Shown: piece after piece, positions 35,932-46,997 of the stretch | Layout of the letters: each line of letters begins with the position of its first letter | How positions within the stretch are numbered: the stretch's first letter is position 1 | From: Macrocybe gigantea | Taxonomy: Eukaryota; Basidiomycota; Agaricomycetes; Agaricales; Callistosporiaceae | Direction of reading: 5' to 3' | Length of the DNA: 64,000 bases | NCBI GenBank assembly: GCA_011319805.1 | Contig: SJRY01000260.1 | Location: forward strand, 248,001-312,000 | Position numbers and translations under genes: made by a program | The notes under the pieces: generated by a model | Databases searched by the model: none | What the model was told of the DNA's origin: nothing | The model's input: the letters and a program-made list of their open reading frames with translations, nothing else

Positions 35932-37129
35932 TTATCGATGCTGCTCGAATCTCTCTTTGGCTTTCAAAGTCCGTCTTAAATCCTCGTCTTTGAGCTTTGC
36001 ATTCAGCGACGTCATCACACCCCGCGCATGTTTTTCACCGGACTACAGCGCATATAAAGTTCTATGAGCCAATGGGTGATATTATTGGAAGCAAATGGCG
36101 ATACCTTTAATAATTGGCGAAATAGCTTTGGATCAAGCTCATCGGTACCTATTAGTCGAATAGCTTGCAGATTGGACGTTGAACCAGTCGGGATACTGAA
36201 GATCAGGAGCAGACGAAGCGACGTAGCGGCTTCTTCTGCCAGGCTGGCATCCATATAATGAATTAGAGGTGCCTGTGAAATTTGCTCAGAGGCCTAGGCT
36301 TTAACAATGATAACAGAGAAGACGACACGTACTAAATTCAACGTCACGCACACTGGCCACCGCTCTCTTCCATCCAAGATTTCACCCTCATCCCAGTAGT
36401 CTGGCAATTCAAAATCAGTAGCATTTGTGATTTTACGCGTATCCAAACCGCTCGTTGCCGGGCCGTCAACGTCCATGCCTTCGCCGCGCACAGTTTCGAG
36501 TTCAGATGTCAAGCCACTTCTCATGACTTTGTATTCCACGCTACGCGTCCTAGGTACTTTGGTGTCCCAAAGAGCTGCTCTGCAAGCCATAAAGATAGCG
36601 TCATAGACGTTGCCAGCGTCCGCGAGGACTAAGATATCGAGATTGAGCAACCATGATTTTTTGCGTGGTATGATGCCAAGATTTTTCGGGTGTAAGGATG
36701 GATGCGAAAGAGTTTGATGGACAACGGTGGACATATCGTATTGGAGGTCCTCCAATGCTCCAGAAGAGAGGTGTGGATATGCTGCGGGAGAGCTTTCAAC
36801 TCATTATTCTCACATTTTTGCAACGAGATAGCGAGCAGTTACACGAACCATGTAACGGTGCATACGATCCTTCCTCCATCTGTACCTCCTTCCGCCTCGC
36901 TTTCAACCTCCAATTTTGTGGCCGCTATGATTTCAGTGCCTCCGCTGCCGTCATGAGGACTTTGGCCGATGTTGAGGCGTGCACTTCCGTTGGCGAGCGG
37001 CGCGACGCCAGTCTCTAGCGCTACCGAACGGAAATCGAGTAGTCCGCGGCTGTCCGCGCGCTGCGGGGGCAATTGAGATAGGCCCGCCTGGATGTAAGAT
37101 TTCTCGGCCTTTGACAAGGAAGTCGACAT
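35932..37129 (-). CDS. Exosome core subunit Rrp42 (RNase PH-like)
   Basis: Structural RNase PH-fold subunit of the exosome ring, acting in nuclear and cytoplasmic 3'-5' RNA decay and processing. Four exons, 37129-36849, 36792-36333, 36272-36105 and 36042-35932, give 339 residues. N-terminal SLSKAEKSYIQAGL, RADSRGLLDFRSVALETGV and NGSARLNIG are typical of Rrp42; GGTEIIAATKLEVE follows, then SPAAYPHLSSGALEDLQYDM, LGIIPRKKSWLLNLD and AALWDTKVPRTR. The last exon, found through acceptor CTGTAG, supplies the Lys/Arg-rich helix AKLKDEDLRRTLKAKERF expected at the C-terminus. An unusual 25-residue insert sits in VEYKVMRSGL...ATDFELPDYWDEGEIL. It ends 200 bp before GH5 copy 1 starts on the same strand. 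Acceptor of exon 2 (GAAAG) is weak. Confidence 0.88.
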
Positions 37130-37217
37130 GGTTGTAATTTGCAAAGGCCGGAACTCGGTTGATGGCCAAACACTCTTGGTTGATCACCACTTCCATCGTC
37201 TCGTCGACCCCGCCACG

Positions 37218-39116
37218 ATGGTCTATCCTGGCAAATATCTCTGTTCTTTTTTAATACAACAGATAGTTCTGAACTGAGGTTGCTATATCGTAGCGCGAAA
37301 CCACATAATCAAGACATTTGAGCGTCTCGTACAACTTCTGCCAGCGACGGAGAAGGCAAAGGTCCGTAGTGTTCATCTTCTATTGCAGTGCCCTCTATAA
37401 GCCTTATCCAAAGCCACACGTCATCCTGCTCGCAGGCGAAGCGACCGGTTTTCGCAACGATACCGACAGAGAGCTCGTTTTTCGTCAAGAATCCAACTTT
37501 TACTATCTCACGGGATGTTCAGTACCCTCTTCATATCTCCTGGCATCATACCAGGCTGGAACATCGCTTTCTAGCAATCCCTCAATTGAGCTGTTTATTC
37601 CGAAGGCCGAATTGGCAGATATGATGTGGTCTGTCCCGCCACCATCGCTTCAGGCTGCTCAGGAAACCCATGACGTGACGCGCGTCGATCACCCGAGTGC
37701 CCTTCCAGCCTCCATCCAGACATTGACCAAAGCCCTCCCCGGCGCATTGTTCCACACATTACCCAGAAATTCACCCCTCTTCCCCCGCCTACCTGAGGAA
37801 TATGCGCAACAGGTCCTTGCACCGGAGAACGAGGGTGGCGCTGTCACGGATCTTTACCTCCTACCTGCCCTCCAGCGCGCTCGCCTGACGAAAGACCAGG
37901 ACGAGGTTTCGCTCATTAGGCATGCAAATCAAATCAGTTCAGGTGCACACGAAGTTGTCATGAGGGTTCTTGGTAAAGCTGTGAAAGGCACTATTCAGAG
38001 GGAGGCGGGTGCAGTTGCCGACAGGCCATTGCTACCTGGAGAATGGTTGATCGAGAAGGAATCAGAGGCAGAAGCGATCTTCGTCGCTTCTTGTCGTCGG
38101 GAGGGGTGGGCGGTCTGATTCTACGTTTTGTTACCTGCCGTTGATGCAATTCCCTCTAGAGCCGTACATCAAGCCTATCTGCCAATCGTCGCTGCTTCAA
38201 CCCGTGCATCAACCCTCCATTATTGCTGTAATGACAAGGAATTTGCATGGGGCCCAGTCAAGCCCCATGATCATCACAACAGGAACGAATTTGCCCACAG
38301 CAGTAACAGGGAGCTCAACCCCCAAGTCTTGTTGATCGATGCAGGGTGCGAATGGAACTGCTATGCTTCTGATATCACACGTACTATGCCCGTCGGGAAA
38401 GGTGGCAAGTTCACTTCCGAGGCTCGCGCCATATATGAGCTTGTCCTCGAGATGCAGAAGGTCAGTCAGGGTGGCTTTGTCTCAACGGAATTCACCCATA
38501 TTATAGAATAGGCGTCCTTTGACTTGCTTAGGCCTTCTTTGCATTGGGATGCCGTCCAGCTCCTCTGCCACCGCACTCTGATTAGAGGATTCCAAAAGCT
38601 GGGCATCTTCAAATCATCTTCCTCTCCTGGCTCGGGGTCATGGAATTCGGAGGAGGCAATTTTAGCCTCCGGTGTCAGCTCAGCGTTCTTCCCTCATGGT
38701 GTCGGCCACTCCTTGGGCATGGACGTTCATGATGTTCCCGAGGCCAGCAAGCCACGAGAAAATGATACCATCAAGGCAGTGCTAGGGCACCCGAGCTTCT
38801 ATGATTATCTACGATTGCGCCTTCCGTTAGAAGCTGGTATGGTGGTGGTAAGTTTTTATCCCCAAACTTGTCTACTCAGCGTATCATCGCTGAACCTATG
38901 CAGACAGTGGAACCCGGCATTTATTTCTCTCCGCATCTCATATCCCCTGTGAGAAATTCTAAGCATATAGATCAAGAGGTTTTGAAGCGCTATGAAAGTG
39001 TTGGGGGGGTTCGAATCGAGGATGTGGTTCTCATCACGGAGAATGGGTATGAGAATTTGACGACGGTCCGCAGCGATGTCGCATGGGTTGAAGCTATATG
39101 TTCTGGAGATGCATGA
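37218..39116 (+). CDS. Xaa-Pro aminopeptidase / prolidase family (M24B)
   Basis: Mn-dependent peptidase releasing N-terminal residues next to proline. Exons 37218-37242, 37294-37361, 37402-38105, 38160-38460, 38512-38847 and 38904-39116 join to 548 residues. The AMP_N domain contains [20 protein letters not shown] and [12 protein letters not shown]. The pita-bread domain has the metal ligands: Asp pair in [17 protein letters not shown], His in [15 protein letters not shown], Glu in VTVEPGIYF and Glu in [12 protein letters not shown]. The first exon (25 nt) and the 40-nt intron ending in TATAAG at 37401 are the least certain parts; they were chosen because they give YPGKY...ERLVQLLP, expected at this position. 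Divergent from Rrp42 by only 88 bp. Likely cytosolic or mitochondrial. Confidence 0.88.
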
Positions 39117-39573
39117 GGTAGGCGAGCTCTCCACTCTCACTGGGCATATGCTCGCTGTTAAACTCGCAGTATTCACAGACAGGTCCAAGTGTACTTGTAT
39201 TTGTACTTGTACTGAGAACTGTAACAAGTTAGGAACGGGGAGCCAGATGCGCAGATCTCCATAAGGAAAGTCCAATTGTCCTTATCAAGCTCCACGTTTT
39301 ATGCCGTGTCCGCACTATGTCTCTTCTAGTCTAGCGCGTCGAGACTTGAAAGCCACAGGCAGTGCTCGAATACGTCTTTGTGACCATGATGTGGGAGGTT
39401 TCATTACGGCACACATGCCTTTGCACGTGGTGGCACGGGAATCCCAGCCCAAGAAGTCGTCAAGGAAACTCCTAAGACCGGGTTGAGTATGTTCACGATA
39501 TACCTTCCGCGAAACCCCCACTCTCCCTGAAAGCTTCCAGCCTTTTTTTCACATAATCGTTCAATCCTTTCTT
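39117..39573. other. Intergenic
   Basis: Contains a small repeat of GTACTTGT units at about 39190-39212. No gene recognised. Confidence 0.5.
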
Positions 39574-40776
39574 ATGCCTTCTGACAACCGCGACCCCGAG
39601 GGAATCAGAGCGTCTGTCCTGGACGTATGCATCCAGCTAGGGGCGCTGGAGAACAACAGCCTTGTTGCGCGGTGGATGTTCGGCGATGAATCTGAGGGCT
39701 CATTGGGTGATCAGGCCAACCATGTTACCTTCCAGGAGACACCAAAGAACGAGGACGATCGAGCCGCAACACCCGAAGCGCAGACATCCACAAGGCGCTT
39801 CCCGTTTCTGGCCAAGCCATTTACCCTCGCAGCGAGATTCCGGTCTCGGAACCATACGGCACAGCGTGACATCACCTCGGACGGAACGTCTTCATCGCAG
39901 AATCGTCTGTTTTACCGTAGAGGACGATATAAGTCTGATCCTGTCAAGCCCGCTGATAAGCCAGAGAGAGCCATCGACAGCGATCAGGGTTCGACGAATT
40001 CGAGGAAATTCTTTGGTTCACGATCTCAGCGTAATCGGCGGTTGCCCGCGGAAGGGAGCGCGGACGCAACTGAGTTTGGCGTCATTGACCCGCCTGCCGA
40101 TGATGAGGACGAGTGGGTGGAAGTCGAAGTTCGCCCAGATTCTCCGTTCTTCCCCTTGAAGAACAGGGGTATCAATCCGCAGGCCGTTATGCATTCTCGT
40201 GATTCCACTGCGAGCAGCAAAGGCAAAGATCTCAAGGATCCCTCTGTTCGGAATAGCGCCTTCAAACTCTCCATTCCCCGCGCAATACGCTACTCCAGCT
40301 TCTCCACGCGCCGACGGGCGATCCCAAGACCTTTATCACTCTCTTTAGCTCGGCCGTCCTCAAATTCGCATCGCGTGCTCAGGCGACGCTCGCGCCAGGA
40401 TTCTCGGAGTCAATCAGCTCCTTCATCACCCTTCGTGCTCGTTATGACTCACGATCGAAAACAGTCACCCAACACTCCGGGGCCCACGCCTCCGCCTAAA
40501 CCCGCACTTTCCCCATCTACGACGCCGACGCAGATTAAAACCACAGCCGCTGAGAAAGAGGGCTCGCAAGACATGGGTTACCATCATCAGTTCTTCGTCC
40601 AGCAGCAGTCTGAATCAACGCCGGCGTCAAACTCGGGGTCGCATTCGTCGTTGCCCGAGGATCTGGTGGAAAAATCGAAACAACGCGGCCGCAAAATCCC
40701 CTTCCCTACCATGCCAGTCTATCCTGTGCCGTATTCTATGAGGCCATTGATCAATGAAGAAGCTGTATCAGACTGA
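39574..40776 (+). CDS. Basic disordered protein with helical N-terminal motif
   Basis: Single exon, 400 codons, unbroken. Residues about 11-36 are GIRASVLDVCIQLG...SLVARWMFGD, closely like RASVLDAALQLG...SIVADWIFNN of the protein at 9090-12445. The rest is Ser/Arg/Pro-rich: several RRxS-type sites, an acidic DEDEWVEVEVRPDSPFF patch that might be a short interaction motif, and a proline run (GPTPPPKPA). No membrane span, signal peptide or catalytic motif. First of three consecutive same-strand genes for basic low-complexity proteins. Function unknown. Confidence 0.75.
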   Translation: MPSDNRDPEGIRASVLDVCIQLGALENNSLVARWMFGDESEGSLGDQANHVTFQETPKNEDDRAATPEAQTSTRRFPFLAKPFTLAARFRSRNHTAQRDITSDGTSSSQNRLFYRRGRYKSDPVKPADKPERAIDSDQGSTNSRKFFGSRSQRNRRLPAEGSADATEFGVIDPPADDEDEWVEVEVRPDSPFFPLKNRGINPQAVMHSRDSTASSKGKDLKDPSVRNSAFKLSIPRAIRYSSFSTRRRAIPRPLSLSLARPSSNSHRVLRRRSRQDSRSQSAPSSPFVLVMTHDRKQSPNTPGPTPPPKPALSPSTTPTQIKTTAAEKEGSQDMGYHHQFFVQQQSESTPASNSGSHSSLPEDLVEKSKQRGRKIPFPTMPVYPVPYSMRPLINEEAVSD

Positions 40777-41422
40777 CGTTAAGAATGCGGTTCGGAACAC
40801 TCAATCCTTGCCCGAGGATCTCTTGTCTTACGCCTCAGGTCCCTTCACCTCCCTTCCCTTGAAATTTCGGATGCTCAGATAATTTAGCCTATTTCCATAC
40901 TTCGTCCAGTAACAGACGATTTTATTCAGTAGAAGATACATGAATCTTATCTCTTTATTGTATATCTACTTGTGTAATGTTTTCCTGTAGTGTTGGTACC
41001 AATATTTAGGGACACTTGTTGACGCTGAAACGTTACAACGTCCATCATCCGGCTATGCCACCATCAATGACCTTTCAGTGCGGATCCATGCCGCCCTCAT
41101 CACTTTCTCATCACCTCTCGTTTTAGAAACGACGCGAAGTTGCGCCCCGCCTCGGTTGAGGCTTTCTCTGCGCTTATTAGAGTGAAGCCTGCTGGCCAGG
41201 TTTCCTCATACCAAACAGACGCTGGACGTCTTCACGTTGTTCGAGATACTTCAGCCTTCGGCGCCGGTTCGATGGATTTTGAACGTCAGAACAAGAAGAG
41301 AGTCAGGAGGTCGGTGTGCCACATTTGACTATCTCTTTGGTCAAGCATGGCGGTGCTATTTCCTCCCGTTCCTGCAGTCCTGCGGTCGGTGACGCGAGTA
41401 TTCTTCCAGTCTATAGTCTGTC
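40777..41422. other. Intergenic or 5' exons of the next gene
   Basis: Holds a 62-codon frame at 41140-41328 ending near a possible donor (AG|GTCGGT) that could be an upstream exon of the next gene; I could not join it in phase, so it is not annotated as coding. Confidence 0.35.
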
Positions 41423-42547
41423 ATGTCGTGTGTCATGCTAACGATCTCTCTACAGGGGAACTTCTTGACCGTTCCTTCGTCTCGCTGGCCAACAACGGCG
41501 TCAGCGTTGAAATCGAGTGCTAGTATCTACAGTCAAGATTCATGGAAGGAGTCCCCTCTGATTTTGATTGAATCGCGAATCAATCCCAGACGTTTTGGTC
41601 TCGCAATCAGCCCGTCGCGAGACTGTCCATGGCTCAATGCCTTGCTTCCGAGTGCAGGCCCCCGTACTGGAGGTGTGAGCAACCGCTCTAGTCTGACATT
41701 GGTGGAAAGCCGTGAAGAAGGGTCGAAGGGAAAACGTGCCAGTCGCAAGGGAAACGACGTCCTCGAATCGGCTCGAATTCCCAAGTCCGCGCGAACGTCT
41801 TTTGGATTTGGGAAGGTTTTTCCTCGACTTTCACTGTCTCAGCAACGAAACCCGGACTTGAATAAAGCTCTTCATTCTACCGTTGTCATCCCCGTTCCCT
41901 TATCAACTAAACACAAAGATCGCTTCTTCGTGAACGACAAGAATGGTGCCAGGAATGGTTTTACCAAGGCCAAACGAAATTACCCTTGGAGACTCAAGCG
42001 TCCGCCCTCCCCTCCTGTAACCCGAGCTCTCCCTAAGATCCGGAGTAAGCGACCTTTCACTCCTCACCCTCCGCATCCGAGCCCAGCGCAGTTCGGTCGA
42101 TTAGTTCCTCAAACTCCTGTTGAACCTCCTCAAATAACGATACCTCTTCCATCCCCGGACCTCAAGCTCGATGAGAATTTTGCTATTCCCATAGTCCAGC
42201 ATTCTCCATCTGGACGGTCACCTATTCATGTCTCGGCATATTCGCCTTGGAAGCCCAGACGTCCGCCCTCTCCGCGGCCACGGCAGGCTCGGTACAGGCG
42301 CGATCACAGCGCACCCTCGTTGCCCCTTCCTCCTCTTCCAACAGTCGCAAGGCCGGTAATGTTATCCCATGCGAGGAAATCGACACCATCTCCTTCCATA
42401 CGCCCTTCACCTTCACGCCAAAGTGCCACTGCACAATTCAATCGGGACGTTGCATCCCAACTGAGCAAACGGTTGAAAGCGAGAGCGTCTAAAACAATGC
42501 AGTATGCTATTCATGATGGTGGAATCTTTAGTCCTACATCCAGCTGA
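41423..42547 (+). CDS. Basic Ser/Pro/Arg-rich protein, family unknown
   Basis: Open frame of 374 codons from ATG 41423; the true start may lie in an upstream exon, because the first residues (MSCVMLTISLQ) look like translated intron ending in CTCTACAG. Beyond that the sequence has KRPPSPPVTRALPKIRSKR and KPRRPPSPRPRQARYRRDHS, two similar W-K/R-P-PSP blocks (YPWRLKRPPSPP and YSPWKPRRPPSP), making a degenerate internal repeat. No recognised domain. Middle member of the three-gene group at 39.5-44.3 kb. Confidence 0.6.
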   Translation: MSCVMLTISLQGNFLTVPSSRWPTTASALKSSASIYSQDSWKESPLILIESRINPRRFGLAISPSRDCPWLNALLPSAGPRTGGVSNRSSLTLVESREEGSKGKRASRKGNDVLESARIPKSARTSFGFGKVFPRLSLSQQRNPDLNKALHSTVVIPVPLSTKHKDRFFVNDKNGARNGFTKAKRNYPWRLKRPPSPPVTRALPKIRSKRPFTPHPPHPSPAQFGRLVPQTPVEPPQITIPLPSPDLKLDENFAIPIVQHSPSGRSPIHVSAYSPWKPRRPPSPRPRQARYRRDHSAPSLPLPPLPTVARPVMLSHARKSTPSPSIRPSPSRQSATAQFNRDVASQLSKRLKARASKTMQYAIHDGGIFSPTSS

Positions 42548-42916
42548 TGGCTACGGTTCTTTATGGCTATATGATCTGGCAATGGGAATTGGTATTTCTC
42601 TATCGGGACGCTTCATCAAATCAGTCAACTCATCAAATGTGTTCGGTCATAAGCAAAGCTCTTCATATTTGCGGACTTCTTTGGTTATTGCCGGACAACA
42701 GGTCCAGTCTGAACTTTGAAACGATACCTCAGAATTGATGGGTAACCTGGTGATGTCGAAACTTTCACACTTGAAACACTTGTACTGAGTGTGCGGTTGA
42801 CATCGACTACCCTGCCTGTGTGATATAATTCTCCTTTACCGAATCGCGACGGAAAGGACGTAGAAGCGCCCCACATAATTGCTTTAAGTCCTGTCTTCGA
42901 GCTCTGTCTTGCCCCA
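42548..42916. other. Intergenic
   Basis: 369 bp between consecutive same-strand genes. No gene recognised. Confidence 0.5.
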
Positions 42917-44280
42917 ATGCAAGTCCTAGGACGGCTTTACAAAGGCAACAAGTATACGGCAACAATCGAATTACCGCTGGTCGACGACGATCTGATGTTG
43001 CCAGGAAAATACAACGGACGCGATGCTCTGAAGGTTCGCACTTTGTCCTCGCATGCTGTGAAGACTTAGATTTGAACTAACACCTGACACAATATCATCA
43101 GCTCAAGTTGTCGACGAAATTCTTACATGGGGGACAGAAAACAAGTGCAGCTTTCAGAGAATCTGATGATTGCCCATGCCTGGTGATCGTACTTGAATTT
43201 TCGCGGACCAAGAAGCCGATTTTGGAGCAGCCAGACGGACGAAATGCGCAGGAACCGAAATCTAAACCGTCTTTCTGGAAGCGAGCATCGTCGAGATCGA
43301 CCAAGGCGCTTAAACACATTGTGTCTCATTTATCTTCGAGATCCGATTTTGAAACTTGCAGGGATATAAATTCGAGTCCCTGTTCAAGGACCATCGCCAC
43401 GCCATCTTCAGAGTCCTCGTTTTCGACCCCTCCCATTTCTGTCGAGAGTGTCCTGTCTGATGTTCCTTCTGATATCTTGTGCGAAAAGAGTTGCGAAGAT
43501 GTAACAGACAACGCTATAGAAACTTGTCCGCCAGCGATTGATATGAATTTCGGAGACAATGTCGCAGACAAGCAAGAGCATGAGCACGAGATGCCGCTTC
43601 AATCCCAAAGGTCTGCACGACAAGTCGAAGGTCCTTCAGGCTCTCTTTCACCCTCCCCGATGCCTGCCGACTACGCCACGTTGCTCGATCCCGATTCTAA
43701 CTCCTCTGTATTCAAACGCTGTTCAACCATTATTCGTGGGCGCGACCACCCTTTCCCTGTCAAATCCGCTGCCCCGCGCCGCGCCAGTCTCCCCACGAAC
43801 TTTACCCAGCCGGTCTCAAAGCCCTCGCGTCGCTTCACGGAGCCTCTTTGCGCCTTGAGTGAACACGACGCTCCTTACGATGATGCTACTTCTGAAGGTG
43901 TATCTCAAATTATGGAAACAGGTCCTTCTAGTACTGGACCAGCTGTAGACCCCATGATTGCACCACGTGAACCCCCATTGAACCGGCGTCTCGCCACCAG
44001 CACATTGCTGCGAGTACCCCCATTCCCGTTGCCCCATCGGACTCTTCAGCGCCGTCGCATTAAGTCCGTTGAAGAGGAGCAAAGCATGCGACAGCCCAGA
44101 AAGGGCTGGCCGCGCGCCTCACTACGTCCACTTGTGATAGAAGATGTCGTTTCGCCGTTGACCGGGTGCGCGTCTCCCATCTATCCAATCAAGCGGAAAA
44201 GTAGACTCACTTTCCCAAGGCGTCCTCCTCCCTTATTACTCCTGATGGATAATTTCCACGACTTCAATGCTGACTGTTAG
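42917..44280 (+). CDS. Ser/Pro-rich protein with short ordered N-terminus, family unknown
   Basis: Two exons, 42917-43033 and 43102-44280, join at phase 0 to 431 residues. The first 80 residues look folded (beta-rich: YTATIELPLVDDDLMLPGKY, then LKLSTKFLHGG and CPCLVIVLEFS). The rest is Ser/Pro/Arg-rich with an acidic middle. I do not recognise the family. Third of the consecutive + strand genes. It is the only one of the three with an ordered segment by inspection. Confidence 0.65.
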
Positions 44281-44593
44281 ATTGTGTAAAGCAGTATGCA
44301 GATGCAAATTATAATAATAAAGTTCCGACCTCAAATTTGGCATTGCATATCGGTGCATCTACACTGTTGATTACTATCGCATTTCACCGAGCATAAAATT
44401 GAGAATTTCTCATGGAAACGGTTCTTATTCCTCAAGAAACTGAATGTCGCCTCGTATGGATCGTAGCGCATGTATTGAGGACTGAACGACAAAAAATGAA
44501 GATCACAGTCCAGAGCAGGGCGGTGTTGGAAGGTCTATGTCCGAATAGATCTACGGTGATTATGTGCTAGGCAAACATTATGCTCAATACCGC
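44281..44593. other. Intergenic, convergent 3' ends
   Basis: About 310 bp between the disordered-protein gene (+) and the patatin-ankyrin gene (-). AATAATAAAG near 44314 is a possible polyadenylation signal for the plus-strand gene. Confidence 0.45.
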
Positions 44594-46629
44594 TCAGCTG
44601 ACCTATTGATTAAGCGGATTAGGATCAAACTTGCTTGAAATACTATGCATGGAAAACTCACCTGCACGGAGACGGGATCTCGGTGGGGGATGATTATAGC
44701 GTCTGGATTCTCTTTAAGAGCCTTCAGTATGCGGAGCGACCGATTTCCTTGCACTTGCTGCGGATCTGTGTACTTCGCAAGGATCCGAAGTATCTTGTCT
44801 TTCGATTCAGTGCGTCTGCCATGCTCGTCCAGGCAATCCTGCCCAATGGTCAACGCGCAATGCCACGGCAAAAGCTTCTTGAGGTCTTTGGCATGGACAT
44901 TTGCGTTGCACTTCTCGATCAGTATTCTCACCGTCTCTACGTGATTGCAAATGACGGCCAGATGCAGCGGAGTTCTGTAATCCGAATCGCCGGCGTTGAC
45001 GCTAAACCCTGCTTCCACGAAGCATTGGAGGAGATCCGTAACGCCATTCATAGCCATGTAATGCAACAGCGTTCGCATCGTCTCTGGATCCTGGTGAATG
45101 AGACCGTCCGCGGCGGACATCATGAGCTTGAAAACGCTCCGCTGTTGCTCCTCGGAGGGAAACAAGTTGGCTTGCGCAACCATCGCATCCCGGTATTGAT
45201 GGACAAGGCGAGCCAGCTTGTTCTCCATGGAAAATCGAAAGCGCTTTGTATGAGCGTAGAATTCCTCGATATCTCGACGTGACAGGGCGGCTGGTGACGT
45301 CCCTCGCGGCGGGGCTAAGATGTAAGGAGAGTGCCAGTAGGGTTGTGAAACGAAGTCTTGCTCGAAGCTCATATATATCGGCCTGGGTATCATAACCGGA
45401 TTGACGGAGGGCGAGATGTTCGTCTGTGTGACGGCATGAGGTGAGGCTTGATTCAACATAGTCGCTGCGTCCGTAACAGCGTCAGAATCTATGCATTAAC
45501 TGATGAGACCAGTATGCGACTACACGGATCACCACTGCGTACCGGGAGGTAAAGAGGTGTTATTTTTCAGAGAATTAGAATCACGCTCAATTAGGCGTTT
45601 GACACAGTGGTCTTTTTGATCGCCAATCGCTCGTTTGTTGAGGTAGTTGTGCGTGTGGGCCGTGACTTTTGGCAAATTGTGCCATTCCTGCAGTTCCACC
45701 CCTTGCAGTCCTTGATCAACATTAAACCGGATATACGCAGCTCCTTCCGAATGCCGAAACAGGGCGCTGGTGCGGATCAACCCGAGCATCTTTTCATGCG
45801 TCTTTTCACAATCTGTGGCTATCGTCACACAAGCTTTTGCCGCACGGTAAAGGACTCCGAGCTTCGTGGAGCCGCCCAAGCCAACGACTTTGGGATGTCC
45901 GGTGCCGATGGACAACAGGCAACCCACGGCGCAGTCCCGTCCCCATATGCGGACGGCCTCGTCCAGAACTTGTTCGGCAGGATTGTTGAAACCCATGCCG
46001 GCATCGACAAGTTCGGAATGGACACCGGCAGGGCGGATGGGGACGGATATTGGTTCATAGAAGGACGGCGCGGCCGTAGTCGCTCTCGCCGCTTGCCAAA
46101 TCGAGCACGGTGCGGGATCCGAACCTTGGCTCGCGTACGTGCGCAAGAATGTGGGCTCGCCTGTCGGGACGAGTTTCTGGAGAGCAAGGACGAACGTAAA
46201 GCAAGCGTCCGCCCCGAGAGGATCTGCCAACGGCGCATCAGAATCGCGCGTTTGCTGCTCGACGACGGACTTGACGACCTGTTCGAGCTTCTCGTGCCGG
46301 AACCTGTTCTTGGACAACCACTGCCACGGGCCTGGCGTGAATGCCTCTCTTGCGACAGATAGATAGACTCCTATCGCGTCATTGACGCTCATGCGCAGCC
46401 TGCCGAGGAACAGCGCGATCAACCCGCCTGTACTCGTGCCACATATGAGGTCGAAGTATTCGCATGGCAGGGGAGTTTCGCTAAGCTGACAGGTTCGGCG
46501 TATTTGGTCCATGATCTCCTGTAAGATTAGGAGGGAGGACAAGCCGCGTATCCCACCGCCGTCCAGCGAAAGAAGGCAAAGTGATTTTGGAGATTCCCGG
46601 CCATGGCCATGCTGGGCTACCGTAGCCAT
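44594..46629 (-). CDS. Patatin-like phospholipase with C-terminal ankyrin repeats
   Basis: Exons 46629-45543, 45488-44662 and a 9-nt last exon (44602-44594) give 640 residues. The patatin domain (about residues 15-260) has the oxyanion loop DGGGIRGLS, the nucleophile elbow GTSTGG and the catalytic Asp in LVDAGMGFNNP, so the Ser-Asp dyad is complete. It should hydrolyse acyl chains from membrane lipids. A linker of about 150 residues leads to ankyrin-type repeats near residues 500-570 (YRTPLHLAVICNHVETVRIL, then LLPWHCALTIGQD). No NB-ARC or NACHT NTPase lies between them, unlike fungal NLR-like patatin proteins, and the order is the reverse of animal iPLA2 (ankyrin first). The last splice (GTGAGT at 44661) could be skipped, which would only lengthen the tail. 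Chosen start is ATG 46629. Confidence 0.88.
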
Positions 46630-46816
46630 GGACAAGAAGCAAGTTTTCTTAAGCGCCCTATGCCGTCCTGCTGCCGCATTGGATGGCGAGCGGTAAGGGT
46701 GCTATACCAAACAAGGGTGATTGTTGGAACATTGGCGCTTGGAAGGGTGGCGAGGAGGAGTGAAAAAAATTTTTGAAAATTTAAAAACGATGTGCCTTAC
46801 TTAAGAAGTCATTAAT

Positions 46817-46887
46817 ACACCGAACGGGAATTGAACCCGTGCCGCTTGCTTGGAAGGCAAGCATGATAACCACTTCACCATCGGTGT
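46817..46887 (-). tRNA. tRNA-Gly(TCC)
   Basis: Identical over 71 nt to the copy at 5749-5819, same strand; anticodon TCC, intact T arm and acceptor stem. T-rich sequence lies downstream on the transcribed strand. The flanks do not resemble those of the other copy. Confidence 0.95.
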
Positions 46888-46997
46888 GTACTTGCTCCAA
46901 GTAACTAAAAAAATATATTCTCATTGAAATTTCTGTTTATCTACTATGCAACACTTCGAGTTAATATAGATTACAGACTTTTCAGCTTTTCGACCTT

